Origin: Acanthococcus lagerstroemiae
Lineage: Eukaryota; Arthropoda; Insecta; Hemiptera; Eriococcidae
DNA: 64,000 nt
Direction: 5' to 3'
Assembly (NCBI GenBank): GCA_031841125.1
Contig: CM063113.1
Coordinates: 38,222,197 to 38,286,196, forward strand
Positions within the stretch are counted from its first letter, which is position 1, and each line of letters begins with the position of its first letter. A program made the position numbers and the translations under genes. Shown in pieces: positions 42,423 to 53,179 of the stretch. A model generated the notes under the pieces. That model did no database searches. It had not been told where the DNA came from and saw only the letters and a list, made by a program, of their open reading frames with translations.

Positions 42423-43560
42423 ATTATTATTATTATACAGCCTCTGTATTGAGAAGGGAACGTAGCGTGCCCTACTCTGCCCAACATTCAGCAGAGGCCT
42501 CTCCCACCTTTCTTTACCTTTCCCGATTTTCCGCAGCTCTTCCCCAAAGCATTCCCACCATTTTTATTAGTTATTTCTTCACCTTTTATTTTAAATACGA
42601 CATTTTTCTGTTTCGTTAACAGTTCCGTTTTTTCTAAATTAATTTCCAGGCCCACTTTGCTACTTTCCTCTCCAAGTTCACCATCCATCCCCACCAATAC
42701 CTTCAAGTCCTCGCTTAACAGTACAATGTCGTCAGCAAACCTGAGGTGATTTAGTCTTGTGACATTTATTATGATTCCTTTGCTTTCCCACTCCAATTTC
42801 TTGATCACCTCCTCGAGAACTGCACTGAATATATTAGGAGACAGAGGATCCCCCTGTCGGCCCCCTCTTCCTATTTAGAACCATTTTCTTTTCCTATCCA
42901 AGCTAACTCTTGCCTCCGCTCCACTATATAGCTTTTGAATAATTTTTATCTACTCCATTGGAATTCCCTGTCTCTCCAACGTTTCTCATACTGACGTGTG
43001 TAATACCGAGTCGAACACTTTGTTGTAATCGAGAAATAGTAAGTTTATATTTGAAGAGTTCAGAATCAAAACTCACATTTGTCATTTTACTTCGAGGGCG
43101 CAAATAGGCAAAATACTGTACATGAGTACAGGAGTACCTTTGCTGCGCTTGTGAATTATAACATACTCCACGTTCACAGGCACAGCAAAGATACTCCTGC
43201 ACCCGTGTACAGTATTTTGCCTATTTGCGCCCTTTTGAAGTGAAATGGCAAATGTGAGTTTTGATTCTGAACCCTTCTCTAGCTTCTTCGATTACTTGGT
43301 TAACGACAAATATCTGATCGATTGTGGAACCTTTTTTCCGGAAACCCGCTTGTTCCTCTGATTGGTTCAAATCTAAAATATCATAACTCCTCTCCTTTAG
43401 AATTTTCAGAAAAGTTTTACTTATATTCGACGTAAGGCTTTCTGACCTGTTATTACTTAAATTTTTGCGGTCATCTTTCTTATGAAGTGGTATTAGTTTG
43501 GCACCGAGCCGCTGTGACGGTACGCTTCAGATTCTTCCAGACTTCTGCAAAACCTCTGAA
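42423..43560 (-). mobile_element. LINE fragment 3: reverse transcriptase, split by a palindromic MITE
   Basis: Read on the minus strand, RT motifs appear in order. AKLIPLHKKDD is at about 43500. QAGFRKKGSTIDQIFVVNQV and IEEAREG run to about 43280. After the inserted palindrome comes FLDYNKVFDSV (motif A, about 43035). QGDPLSPNIFSAVLEEVIKK (about 42850-42790) follows, then NHLRFADDIVLLSED, with the catalytic FADD intact at about 42735-42725. After GLEINLEKTELL the frame jumps to a very C-terminal segment, so about 250-300 residues are deleted. The 3' end is AGGCTGTATAATAATAATA, like LINE fragment 1. Stops and frameshifts occur. Dead copy. Confidence 0.85.
43058..43272. mobile_element. palindromic MITE, 215 bp, inside LINE RT
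   Basis: Arms of about 88 bp pair almost perfectly: GTTCAGAATCAAAACTCACA at the left and TGTGAGTTTTGATTCTGAAC at the right, through AAATAGGCAAAATACTGTAC. They flank a spacer of about 38 bp. Removing it rejoins the LINE frame between EEAREG and LLFLDYNK. The target duplication is unclear. Confidence 0.88.
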
Positions 43561-43912
43561 GACACGTTGAGTTGAGTTCTAAAATGGGTATTTTCAAATT
43601 TTTTCCGGTAAGGGAAGAGGGAGATTCACATATATTTTTCAAATTCTGGTAGGTGTACGTGTACTTTATTTTTCAAAATTCGTCCAGAATAGCTTTAGAT
43701 TATTTCTACAATATTCTCGGGCTTGCCTAAGATTAATTTATTATTTTACACTTCACAGAAATTTATTTTAATTCTTTCAGACTTTTTTGAGACTCTTATA
43801 GACCTATTTATAATTTCTTATGACTTAACTAGACACTAAAACAAACAAGTTTAGGTAAAACTTGAATAGTCTTAAAAAATATTAAACTCACCTCTGCAGG
43901 GTTAGGAACGAA
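43561..43912 (-). repeat. unassigned, partly AAGACT-type degenerate repeat
   Basis: 43760-43890 contains TCAGACTTTTTTGAGACTC and GACTTAACTAGACAC words like the AGTCTT family in reverse. Otherwise nothing recognised. Confidence 0.4.
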
Positions 43913-46262
43913 GTTTGACTCAATTGTTTCGCCATGAGAGCGGTCTCTCCGACAAAAATACCACTGGGAATATTCGGGGAAAACTCCGATGGCTTTTAAA
44001 GAATTTTATCAATAATCTTCAGGGAAAATATTCTAAATCTCCGAAGAATTTCATCGGAAATCTTCGGGAAAAATCTCCTATTCAAGAAATATTTGCGATA
44101 ATTTTCGAAGAATTTCATCGGACATCATTGAGAAATATCTCCAAAGATTTTAGGCGAATTTTGTCAGAAATTTTAGGAAAAATCTCCAATGATTCCAAAC
44201 AATTTTATCAAGAATCATTGAGAACTATCTCGGATAATTTTGGAAGGATATCCTTAGAAAAAATTCTGGTGCTTTGAAGAAATTTTCGTCAAAAATGTTC
44301 GGGAAAATCTTGAATTATTTCTAAGGAATTAATTAGAAATTTTGGAGAAAAAATTTGATGTTTTCCGGAAAATTTCATCGGAAATATTCGGAACAAAGTC
44401 CAGTGTTTTCCAAAGAATGTCTGCGAAAATCTTCAGGAAAATTTTCCGACAATTTTTAAAGAATTTTATCGGAAATTTTCGGAAAACAGCTCCAATAACT
44501 TTCGAAAAATCTCATCGAAAATTTGTTGAAAAGATTTCCAATGTGTTCCAAGAAAGTACATCAGCATTCTTCGAGAAAATTTTCTGACAATTTTTAAAGA
44601 ATTTCACAGGAAATATTCGGAGGAAAACTCCGATATTTTCTGATGAATTTCATCGAAAATCTTCGGTAAAAATCTCGGATTCATCGGAAATATTTAAAAA
44701 AAAGTCCATCGTTTTCCGAAGGAAAATTATCCGATAATTTTTAAAGAATTGCATCGGAAATTTTCCGAAGACTAATCGAATGTTATTCTAATGAAATTAT
44801 TCTGTAGATTTTCCCGAACATTTCTGATAAAATTCTATTTATCTCAAAAATTTTCGATGAAATATCTGGAAATCACCGAAATATTTTTCTGAAGAAAACC
44901 TTCAAGAATCATCAGAGGTACATCTCAATGATTTCCATTTCCGATAAAATCCTTTAGAATAATTGCAGAATTTTCCTAAAATTTTCCACAAATTTTTCCT
45001 GAAATCCACGGATAATGTTTTTCATTGATGTCTGATAAAATTCATTAAAAATGGTCAGAAATTTACCCTTAATATTTTCGATAAAGTTCGTCGGAATAAT
45101 CTTTGAAACGTACCCATTGCGTATTAAATAATATCTAACCTTAAGATGTAACGAGGCCTATAGGCGATAAGTGCCTCGCTAAATATTTAAAAAAAATCAA
45201 AGGAATCGTCCCAAATATTTTTCATGAAATTCCCTTAGAAATGATCGAAGATATTTTCTGAAGAGTTTCGGTAGAGATCTTCAAAACTCTTGGTTTTGTT
45301 CCCCGAGTGCTTTCAATAAAATTCTCCAAAAATTATCAGGAAATTTTCCCCAAATATTATCAGGAAATTTTCTCGAAAAATTTTTATGAAATTTTTTGGA
45401 AAATAATGGAGATATTTTCTAAAGATTTCCGATGCGATTCTTCGGAAATGGAATTTTTTCCGAAAATTTACAATGAAATTGCTTAAAAATCATCCGAGAT
45501 TTTCTCCGAAGATTTACGATGAAATTCTTTGGAGATTATCGAACATTTTTCCAGAAGATTTTCAATGAAATTCATCAGAAATCATCGGAGTTTTTTTCGA
45601 AGATTTCCTATGAAATTCTTCAAAAATTGTTAGGAAATTTTTTCTAAAAATTTTCGATGAGATTCTTCGGAAATTATCGGAGTTCTTTCCGAAAATTTCC
45701 TATGAAATTCTTTAAAAATGATCAGAAAATTTTCCCGAAGATTTTCGAGGAAATTCTTTGGAAAACACTGGACTTTGTTCCGAATATTTTCGATGAAATT
45801 CTCCGGAAATCGTCAAATTTTTCAGCCAAAATTTTTGATTAATTCCTTAGAGATAATTTGAGATTTTCCCCGAACATTTTTGACGAAAATCTCTGAAAAG
45901 CATCAGAAGTTTTGCTGAGGATATCCTTCCAAAATCATCAGAGATGCTTCTCGATGATTCTTGATAAAATTGTTTGAAATCTTTGGAGAATTTTCCTAAA
46001 ATTTCTGACAAAATTCGCCTAAAATCATTGGAGATATTTCTCAATGATGTCCGATGAAATTCTTCGAAAATTAATTATTGCAAATTTTTCCTGAATAGGA
46101 GATTTTTCCCGAAGATTTCCGATGAAATTCTTCGGAGATTTAGAATATTTTTCCTGAAAATTCTTGATAAAATTCTTCAAAAGCTATCGGAGTTTTCCCC
46201 GAATATTTCCATGAAATTCTTGTCGAAGAGACCGCTCCTCTAGCGAAACAATTGAGTCATAC
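43913..46262. mobile_element. 2.35-kb fold-back element 2
   Basis: Outer ends GTTTGACTCAATTGTTTCGC and GCGAAACAATTGAGTCATAC pair. The next block (GAGCGGTCTCT against AGAGACCGCTC) pairs as well. Inverted pairing then continues for about 1.1 kb per arm at roughly 85-90 percent by eye. The spacer, about 45115-45200, includes a GTAACGAGGCC-TATAGGCGATAAGTGCCTCG stem. Each arm is built of degenerate units containing GAAGAATTTCATCGGAAATCTTCGGGAAAA. Frames of 120 and 81 codons on the left arm and 65 codons on the right arm encode the repeats only. No transposase. Compare Foldback-type elements. Confidence 0.85.
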
Positions 46263-47380
46263 TTAGTTCAGCGTAACGGAGTTTTCCTATGGCGGGAGAA
46301 AAACCGACTGATACTGTATATGCAATTAACTAAAAGCTGAAAGAGATTCAAAAGTCTCAGTGAAGCATAAAATAGTCTCATAGAGTTTCAGCCATATTTG
46401 TATGAGTTCTAAAGAAATTTAATTAGAAAAGTTTATATGAATTCCAAAGAATTTTAAACCCGTCTGGATGATTTTCAAAGGAACTTAAAATTGATAATTT
46501 CATATGTAATTTTTACCTTTCTAGTGGTCGTAAATAGATGCGTAAATATTAACATTGAAAATTTCTATCATCGAACGAAATTGTAAAATGTGAAAAAACG
46601 GTGTTGCCTGTCTAACGAAACAAAGAATTTGGATTTTTTAAATTTAAAAATAAGACAACCAAAATAACTTGAAAATGTGAGTTAAGACGGAGAAAATGCC
46701 TGGGTATCATCTTACTCAGAATCACGTGAAACGGATGATTTTCATTGAGATGTCGTATAAGAAGTGACCAAGAGAAAATACTTACGTTTTCATAAAAATC
46801 CGAGCTCTAGTTATTAATTGTCAGAAGAAAATTGAACAGCGTCGAAAATATTTTGAAAAATTGATGAAGGTCAGGTCCAAAAACCTTACATCTATAATAA
46901 GACATAGCACACTAAATTTAAATATACGTAAATAGGGTGCATCAAGTCCTGTAAATGAAAAACTTTTTTTTGGAGACATAGGGATAAGTAGAAACTGGAG
47001 GGTGGTAAAGAAAAGTAATGACAATCACGGTGAAAAATGTTATATTTTCAACTTTCTTCCGTCGAGAGGACGTAGGAGAGGGTATATGGGCCGATGATTG
47101 TCATGATTGTGGCCTGCAAAACTGATTTTCTCGTTGGTCTGTCTGGTCCCACTTTAGCCGTGGCTCTGCAAGATGTTGTCACTTGTGAGTCTGATTTCAA
47201 AAAATGTTTCTATTGGATGGGCGATTTCCCCCGCTGCCTCTGCCGTATACCCGCGCCTGGTCGTTGCAATACAAATAAAAGGTCTTCGCCTATTACAAGA
47301 CCGTCAAAACCTCAAATGACTAATTGAGAATCATTCATCTCCACAGGGGCAGGGGTCGTTAAAATGAAAATGACAAAAAT
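46263..47380. other. unassigned; AGTCTT-like words at 46320-46480
   Basis: The first 200 bases contain AAAAGTCTC, ATAGTCTCA and GAGTTTCAG words of the AGTCTT family. The rest has only short frames. No domains recognised. Confidence 0.4.
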
Positions 47381-47815
47381 CTAAGCCGACGACCACGCTC
47401 GTATATAATTGGCGTGACAGGTTAATCCGCGTACGTACATGTACATACAATTTTCTAACGTTAAATGACGGCCTGAGAGTAGACTTAAATCGTTTAGCGT
47501 TAATATAGGTGTACGCTACCGCCTATACATATAAATTATGGCTTTCCTTTATGAAGTTAATATACGGTCGCGAGCCAAACTCGGCGCTTTCCCAAGCTAC
47601 AAATCATATTATTGGCAAGTCGGGGGCCAACGCTCGTAAGTACGAAACATATCTTGCTAATTAAACCCGCTCATTTCACCGGATTCGGTTATACGTATGT
47701 ACGAAAATTAAACCTACTCCCGCGATTTAACATTTACCGGTCATTTTCATTACTCGCAAGACTGCCGGGTGACTGTACTGAGTCATTCGATGCCTCGAAA
47801 TAGTTCAACCGAACG
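47380..47815. other. CpG-containing unique island 5
   Basis: Unique sequence with moderate CpG, for example GGCGTGACAGGTTAATCCGC and GTACGTACATGTACATAC. No repeat relationship. Probably ancestral host noncoding sequence. Confidence 0.4.
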
Positions 47816-47819
47816 GGTA

Positions 47820-48318
47820 CAGATCCGCTCAAAATGAGTCGGTTGAAATGCTCTTCCCGAAAAGCTATGATGATGAGGTTATCAGTCTTAAGACCGGTTT
47901 GATACAGCTCTCCATTTCTCCCTATCTCTTGTGCTAGTTCTTTCATTTCGTTATAATACTAACATTTGACATCCTTGATTATCTGTTGAGCATACCGGAA
48001 TCTTAGCCGACCAACCCGATTCTTTTCTTCCACTCTTCCTTCTAGCAGTGGTAGTATTTCTGGGTGTCTCAAATTATGCCCTATTATAGTTTATCTGTCC
48101 TCCTCCTCATACAGTTCTAAATACCCCTTTTACCTCCGACTCTGTTAAGTACTTCCTCATTTCTTACCTTATCCGTCCATTTGATGCCAAGTATCCGCCT
48201 GTGGCACCACATCTCAAAAGCTTCGAGCCTTCTCTTCTCTGGTGGTCCGAGTTTCACATCCATACAAAGCTATACTCCAAACATAAGTTTTCAAGAACAA
48301 TTTTTTGAATTTTAGATT
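47820..48318 (-). mobile_element. LINE fragment 4: C-terminal region of ORF2
   Basis: Minus-strand frames, with shifts, show KTYVWSIALYGCETR at about 48280-48240. Then RHPEILPLLEGRVEEKNRVG at about 48065-48010, followed by AQQIIKDVKC. The run ends in NEMKELAQEIG near 47940-47915. This is the post-RT order of the endonuclease-RT LINE group (LFLKTY-WS-ALYGCETW, then GH-LRH---...GRRGRGR, and EMK-LA-DR). Several stops are present. The 5' side is cut at about 48318, where GC-rich foreign DNA begins. Confidence 0.75.
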
Positions 48319-50040
48319 GTCACGAAACTCGGGCTATCCGGCCCGTTTGGTCCGCGGAGGAGGCGGTTCGGCCGGAGGGTAACGGGACCCGGCGGTTCCG
48401 GAGTGACCGGGACGCCTCGTAGTTGGCCGAGGTTCGTGCCTCGTCGCGGGTCGACATTTTTTAAGATTTCGGGAACGGCCGAAATAGATCAATTCGCGGC
48501 ACAGAATTACACACTATTGCGGAGATGATTAAATGTATTATATCAAAATTTACCCGAAAGAAAATCAGAAAAACGGCGGGCGAATTTCGAACAATAAACT
48601 AATACTAGGCACAGCAAAATAAGAAGGGGTAAACACGTATATACAGAGATGTTCAATTATTACGGATTTGTACACTTTTACGGCACGGCAATGTTTTAAA
48701 TAGCTCGCAGAATGTTTCTAGGGGGGTGCGAAAACTGACCCGGAGTAAAAATAAGTTCGTAAATTGAGTTTGAAGGCGGCGGTACGGCGGCGCGACGGGT
48801 TCGCAGTGTTCACGACGGCGGTACAGGTTTGTTGGTGACCGTGCGGCCTAACTAGTTCACTGTCGCACCTCTGGCTAAATGTAAGGAATCGGAAAAGGAG
48901 GAGTTGAGGGGGGAAGTGGTCAGCGTCTAATCCCTTTGACTTCGGTCGAGTCCGCGAAGACGCGATCGTAGCCCGATGCGAGTGAAGTCGCAACCCGGTG
49001 GATACCTCCAGGTATGCGACTTAGCTCGATCGCTAAAATTTCCAACGTCTTTGACTTCGGTCGTGTCGCAAGGGCGTGATCGCAGGCAGTCTCGGTGCGA
49101 GTGAAGTCGCAACCTGGTGGATACCTCCAGGTACGCGACTTAGCCCGATAGTGGAAATGAGGAACCTTTTACTTCGATTAGGCCGGCGAGAGTGCGATCG
49201 CAGTTTTTGAAGCGAGTGAAATCGCAACCTGGTGGATATCTCCAGATACGCGATCTAGCTCAGGGGTGGAAGAGTGTCAACCCTTGACTTCGATCGTGCC
49301 GGCAAGGACGCGATCGTAGTCTGATGCAAGTGAAGTCGCAACCTGGTGGATACCTCCAGGTACGCGACTTAACCTGATCGTGAGCGTGCTAACCAGTTAA
49401 CTTCGGTCGTGCCGCGGGGGGCGCGATCGTAGTTTTTGTCTTGGTGCGAGTCAAATTGCAACCTGGTGGATACCTCCAGGTACGCGATTTAGCTCGATCG
49501 TCGAACTTGGTAACTAGGAGTAGGCGAGAGAAAACGCACGGTGCGACAGTAAGGAAAGCAGCGGAAGTAGGCTAGAGGAAACAGTAAGGTTTTTGCAGGC
49601 GTGTAGCGAGAGGCTACGGAGTAGGATTTAGGCTGGAGAAAATAGGCGAGTAGTTTTTAGTCAGCGTTACGAGCGAGCGCGGATCGACTGGCTTCGAGCG
49701 GACTGCCAGACGAGTGTCTCGAATGAGGGTGGAATCGGAGAACTTATTGGGATGCACGGTGTCTTTTCGGGTCGCAGGATCTGGGGATTTGATGGAAAAA
49801 GCGGAACGTTTAGGAATGTGGGTTCGGCTCGACGACCGAATTCGCCGATATCGGGAGAAAGAGACCGAAAAGACAGAAAGAATACCGGGGCTAATGGCCG
49901 AGGGATAACAGGTAGCTGGTCGTGCGATCTTCGCATCTTCGGATGTTTTAGAATTGAATTTGGGGGGAAGTGGAGGACGGGAGGGATGCAGTCGATACAG
50001 GTTCGCGAGAATGCATATTAATTAGGCCACGCGTCTATCT
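48319..50040. other. GC-rich block with internal tandem array, origin unknown
   Basis: About 1.7 kb of GC- and CpG-rich sequence starts abruptly at TGTCACGAAACTC (48319) inside a LINE. TGTCAC is a common LTR start in insect Gypsy/BEL elements, so this may be an LTR or solo LTR. No matching 3' LTR, PBS or gag/pol was found in the window. Short frames at 49667-50021 on both strands have no domains. Confidence 0.4.
48880..49510 (+). repeat. five-copy tandem array, unit 114-120 bp
   Basis: The conserved core GTGAAGTCGCAACCTGGTGG then ATACCTCCAGGTACGCGACTTAG repeats with GGATACC anchors at 49000, 49119, 49234, 49348 and 49468. The second half of each unit has GACTTCGGTCGTG and GCGATCG(T/C)AG. ACCTGG-TGGATA-CCTCCAGGT can form a hairpin, and the flanking AGTCGC and GCGACT extend it (AAGTCGCA...TGCGACTT). 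Confidence 0.92.
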
Positions 50041-50129
50041 GCGGAGGCATTTGGACAGTTCGTTTGCAAATCGAGAATTTTTAGAAGACGAAGTGTGTCG
50101 TCATTACAAGATTTACCTTTGATCTGGAA
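50041..50129. other. unassigned junction sequence
   Basis: Nothing recognised. Confidence 0.4.
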
Positions 50130-50800
50130 GGGTTATTACATTTTTCGATAAAATGCTAATTTGGCTTGTGCTATTCAGAGGCGAAACTTGACTTTCAGTT
50201 GGGGGGGGGGGGGTGGAGAAGGAAAATTTGCCGACAAATATTTTCTTTTAACTAAAAATTTGCAGACAAAATTTTCTAAAAATTTGAAAATTCTCCGATT
50301 GTTTATTCAAAATATTTTTTAATTAAAAATAATAATAATAAACAAACAAACAAACGTTCTTATCAAATGAAAACTTCAAATAAATAGTTTCAAAATTTGC
50401 TGACTGCCTAACTATTGGGGGTGTTTCACATCCCCCCCCTCCATAGTTTCGTCCCTGCAAATGCAAATTGGAACCTTATCCCCCAAGCATTCACATTTGC
50501 GTACATGAACATACCTTATTCTGGGAGGGTAAGGTGGAAGGATGTTAGGAATACTTGAGAGGAACACACAACTTCCTTTACACATTGAGGTGGTCGTTGT
50601 TTACTCTTGACGGTCTTTTTTTTTCTGAATTTCCTCTGATTCTTTTCCTAAATTGATTCCAATAAAACAAATTAAATATTTAATTTAAAAAAAGGAAAAC
50701 TACAAAGTTTCCTGTCGATCGGATTAGGGGAATTCGTTCCAGAAATTCCCTTTCGTTTTTATGGGAAAAATACATGGAGTTTTGACTTTATTTCCAGACG
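50130..50800 (-). repeat. modular repeat, modules A, D and C in reverse
   Basis: Reverse-orientation copy of the repeat at 63666-64000. Module A (CAGGGACGAAACTATGGAGG on the minus strand, about 50456-50174) is preceded by D (TAAGGTTCCAATTTGCATTT, CAAGTATTCCTAACATCC) and C (GGAATCAATTTAGG, CCCTAATCCGATCGAC, CAAAACTCCATGT). A-rich and T-rich tracts are internal to A. Confidence 0.8.
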
Positions 50801-50819
50801 AAATTTCCCTCATATTTGG

Positions 50820-51190
50820 GCCGTTCAGCGGGGTTTATTTCCCCAGCCCCCCAAATTTCGAATTTCGATCGTAAATACACCTGAATCGTTTGAACATCGT
50901 TTGTACACGTTTGTACAGGGCATTTCACCGTTTGTACAGCAACCCCGAGTACAGAACAGTCACAGGTTATTCTGGGGGCCAGAGAAACGTTGGCCCCCGA
51001 ATTTGTAATTTGAACGTTTTCCCTGGACCAATCGTTTGAACATCGTTTGTACACGTTTGTACGCGCCAATTCATCGTTTGTACACCAACCTCCCTTGGAA
51101 TAGGACCAAAGGTCATTTCGGGGGCTGTAGAAATGGTAGCCCCCGAAGTTGCAATTTGAATGACTTTGCAGATAGGGGTCTAGTGATGAA
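50820..51190. repeat. hairpin plus CGTTTGTAC iteron array, two units
   Basis: Two 146-bp units. Each has a GC hairpin (GGGGGCCAGAGAAACGTTGG-CCCCC at about 50975, GGGGGCTGTAGAAATGGTAG-CCCCC at about 51119, a weaker one at 50828-50850). A CGTTTG-AC word follows three times in a row and a fourth time after about ten bases, then CCAACCTCCC. The minus-strand 186-codon frame across it translates the repeats and is not considered a gene. The frame parallels 35570-36010. Confidence 0.85.
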
Positions 51191-51249
51191 ATGAATGGGT
51201 TCGTGATCGTGATAGCGGAGGCTTGTGCTGCAGGGATTGGGAGGTGACA

Positions 51250-52265
51250 TTTTATCAACAATATTTTGAAAAAATCCAATGGTTTTTGAAGAATTTTATC
51301 GGGAATTATCAAGAAAAATGTTTGATGATTTCCAAAGAATAATTTCATTGGAAATCTTCGAGAAGAATCTCCGATAATTTTGAACGAATTTCATCGGAAT
51401 CTTATCAAAATTCTTCGAGAAAATTTTCCAATAGTTTTTGAATAGGAAACATTCGGGGAAAACTCCGATAGTTCTTGAAAAATGAATAATTTCATTGGAA
51501 ATCAAGAAGAATCTTTGATGATTTTTAAGGAATTTCATCGGAAATCTTTGGAAAAAATTCCGGTAATTAACGAAGAATCTAATCGGAAGTCTTTGGAAAA
51601 AATTGTCAATGTTTTCCAAAAAATTTCATCAAAATCAGAAAATTTTCTAATAATTTTTGAAAAGTTTTATAGGAAATATTCGGGGGAAAAACTCCGATGG
51701 TTTTTGAAGAATTTTATCAAAAATCTTCAGGAAAAATGTTTGATGATCTTCGAAGAATTTCATCGGAAATCTTCAAAAAGAATCTCCGACGATTTTTAAG
51801 GAATTTCATCGGGAATTTTTGGGGAAAAATTCCAATTCCTTAAGAACTGAGACTATTTCCCACTCATGCGATGGGATCAGAGATTTTCCCTGACGATTTT
51901 TCGGAAATCGTTGGAAATTCTTTCTGGAGATTCCCGATGAAATTCTCCGCAAATTAGTGGAGATTATTTTTAAAAGATTTCCAATGACTTTTTTTGAAAT
52001 TATCCGAGATTTTCCTCAAATTATTTTCCCTAAAATTCTTCGGAAATTGTAGGCTGATTTCCGAAGAATTTCATCAAAAATCATCAGAAAAATCTCTGAT
52101 TCCATCGCATGAGTGGAAAATAGTCTCAATTCTTCGAAAATTATCGGAATTTTTTTCCCAAAAAATTTCCGATGAAATTCCTTAAAAATCATCGGAGATT
52201 CTTCTCGAACATTTCCAATGAAATTATACTCTGGAAATCATCGGACATTTTCCTCGAACATTATT
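51250..52265. mobile_element. fold-back element 3, nested inverted repeats
   Basis: GAAGAATTTCATCGGAAATC-type units like fold-back element 2 run forward on the left (51270-51830) and inverted on the right (52140-52265). In the middle, 51841-52134 is a second inverted pair: GAGACTATTTCCCACTCATGCGATGG at the left and the near complement at 52099-52127. Plus-strand frames of 105 and 63 codons translate the repeats. No transposase. Confidence 0.75.
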
Positions 52266-53073
52266 TCCTCGTTTTGTACGTTTTGTGCGTTTTCCACCTG
52301 TACACCACCACCATCTTTGTCCTCGCTTCTTTGAATGGTTTTTGATTTTGAAGAAGATCCTTGGATACATACGTCGGCTGATAATAACTTGAACAAACGT
52401 TATCTTTGAAGCACTCACTTTATTTTGTAGATCGTTCGCTTTGAAGTGAAAGAAAAATCTTATGCATGAGGGTTGAAGCAAAACCTTAAACTTTTATTCT
52501 TCCCTTCGGAGCGAAGGCTCTCACTCCGCTCTTTTGCTTTGACGTTAAAGCTTAATTTTTATGCATACGGCCTAACAATACGATAATTAAACGTTATTGG
52601 GTAAAATTAGTGTTGTTTTTTTCGCTACACATGGGATTATGAAAAGTTGCCGGCCCTGGCCACCATGGTATACTTTGTTCATGCCTGCACACTATGTACC
52701 TACCTACCTACTTGCCCAATACCTACTTTCTAATAGTTTAAACTTTAAAATCTGTCCTGAAGATCGTGCCTTCTGTATGTCCATTCATTTTATAAAACTT
52801 AAAACGAGCTTATCTTCAAAACAGGTTTTTGGCAGTTAGCATCCTTTGAATTTTTGTGGTTTATTTAAGGCTTTTTCTAGCTCAGTTAAATGATTTGCAG
52901 TTAAACAAAATATACCTCAAAACTTTCAAACTAGCATCAAGTTACGGTAACAGTTTTAGTTTCAGGATTAGTGCAATTTTTCCAACGTAGACGGTCCAAT
53001 CTCCGATGTTGAATTCGGTAGACAGCAATTTACTCGGCCTGCATTTCCATTCGGATTTCCGAAAGGTACTCAC
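52266..53073. other. unassigned sequence
   Basis: Contains an imperfect palindrome with CTTCGGAGCGAAG and ATGCAT words at 52455-52565 and a (CTAC)n run at 52696-52713. No gene recognised. Confidence 0.4.
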
Positions 53074-53167
53074 GTGTTGGCCATTTGAGAAGAATGTCAA
53101 TTCCCTGTCCCCAGAAATTAGGCCTTCTCTACGGCTCGGTCCACTGAACCATCGATGCATACAGCTT
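53074..53167 (-). other. candidate internal exon, 94 bp, unidentified
   Basis: On the minus strand a good acceptor (TTTGCTACAG) and a strong donor (GTGAGT) bound 94 bases. One frame is open and reads MHRWFSGPSRREGLISGDRE plus FFSNGQH. The composition is coding-like and the block is not a repeat. No protein family is recognised and splice consensus can occur by chance, so this is a weak host-gene candidate. Confidence 0.25.
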
Positions 53168-53179
53168 CTGTAGCAAAGC

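Noticed and set aside
43915..44587. Frames of 120 and 81 codons
   Set aside because: Low-complexity F/K/S/I peptides produced by the fold-back arm repeats. Kept as a curiosity in the findings but not called as genes.
48880..49510. CRISPR-like array of regular repeats
   Set aside because: The whole 114-120-bp unit is repeated, with no unique spacers, and the sequence is eukaryotic.
50788..51348. 186-codon minus-strand frame
   Set aside because: It translates the 146-bp hairpin array and fold-back units; repeated peptides follow the DNA repeat, not a protein fold.
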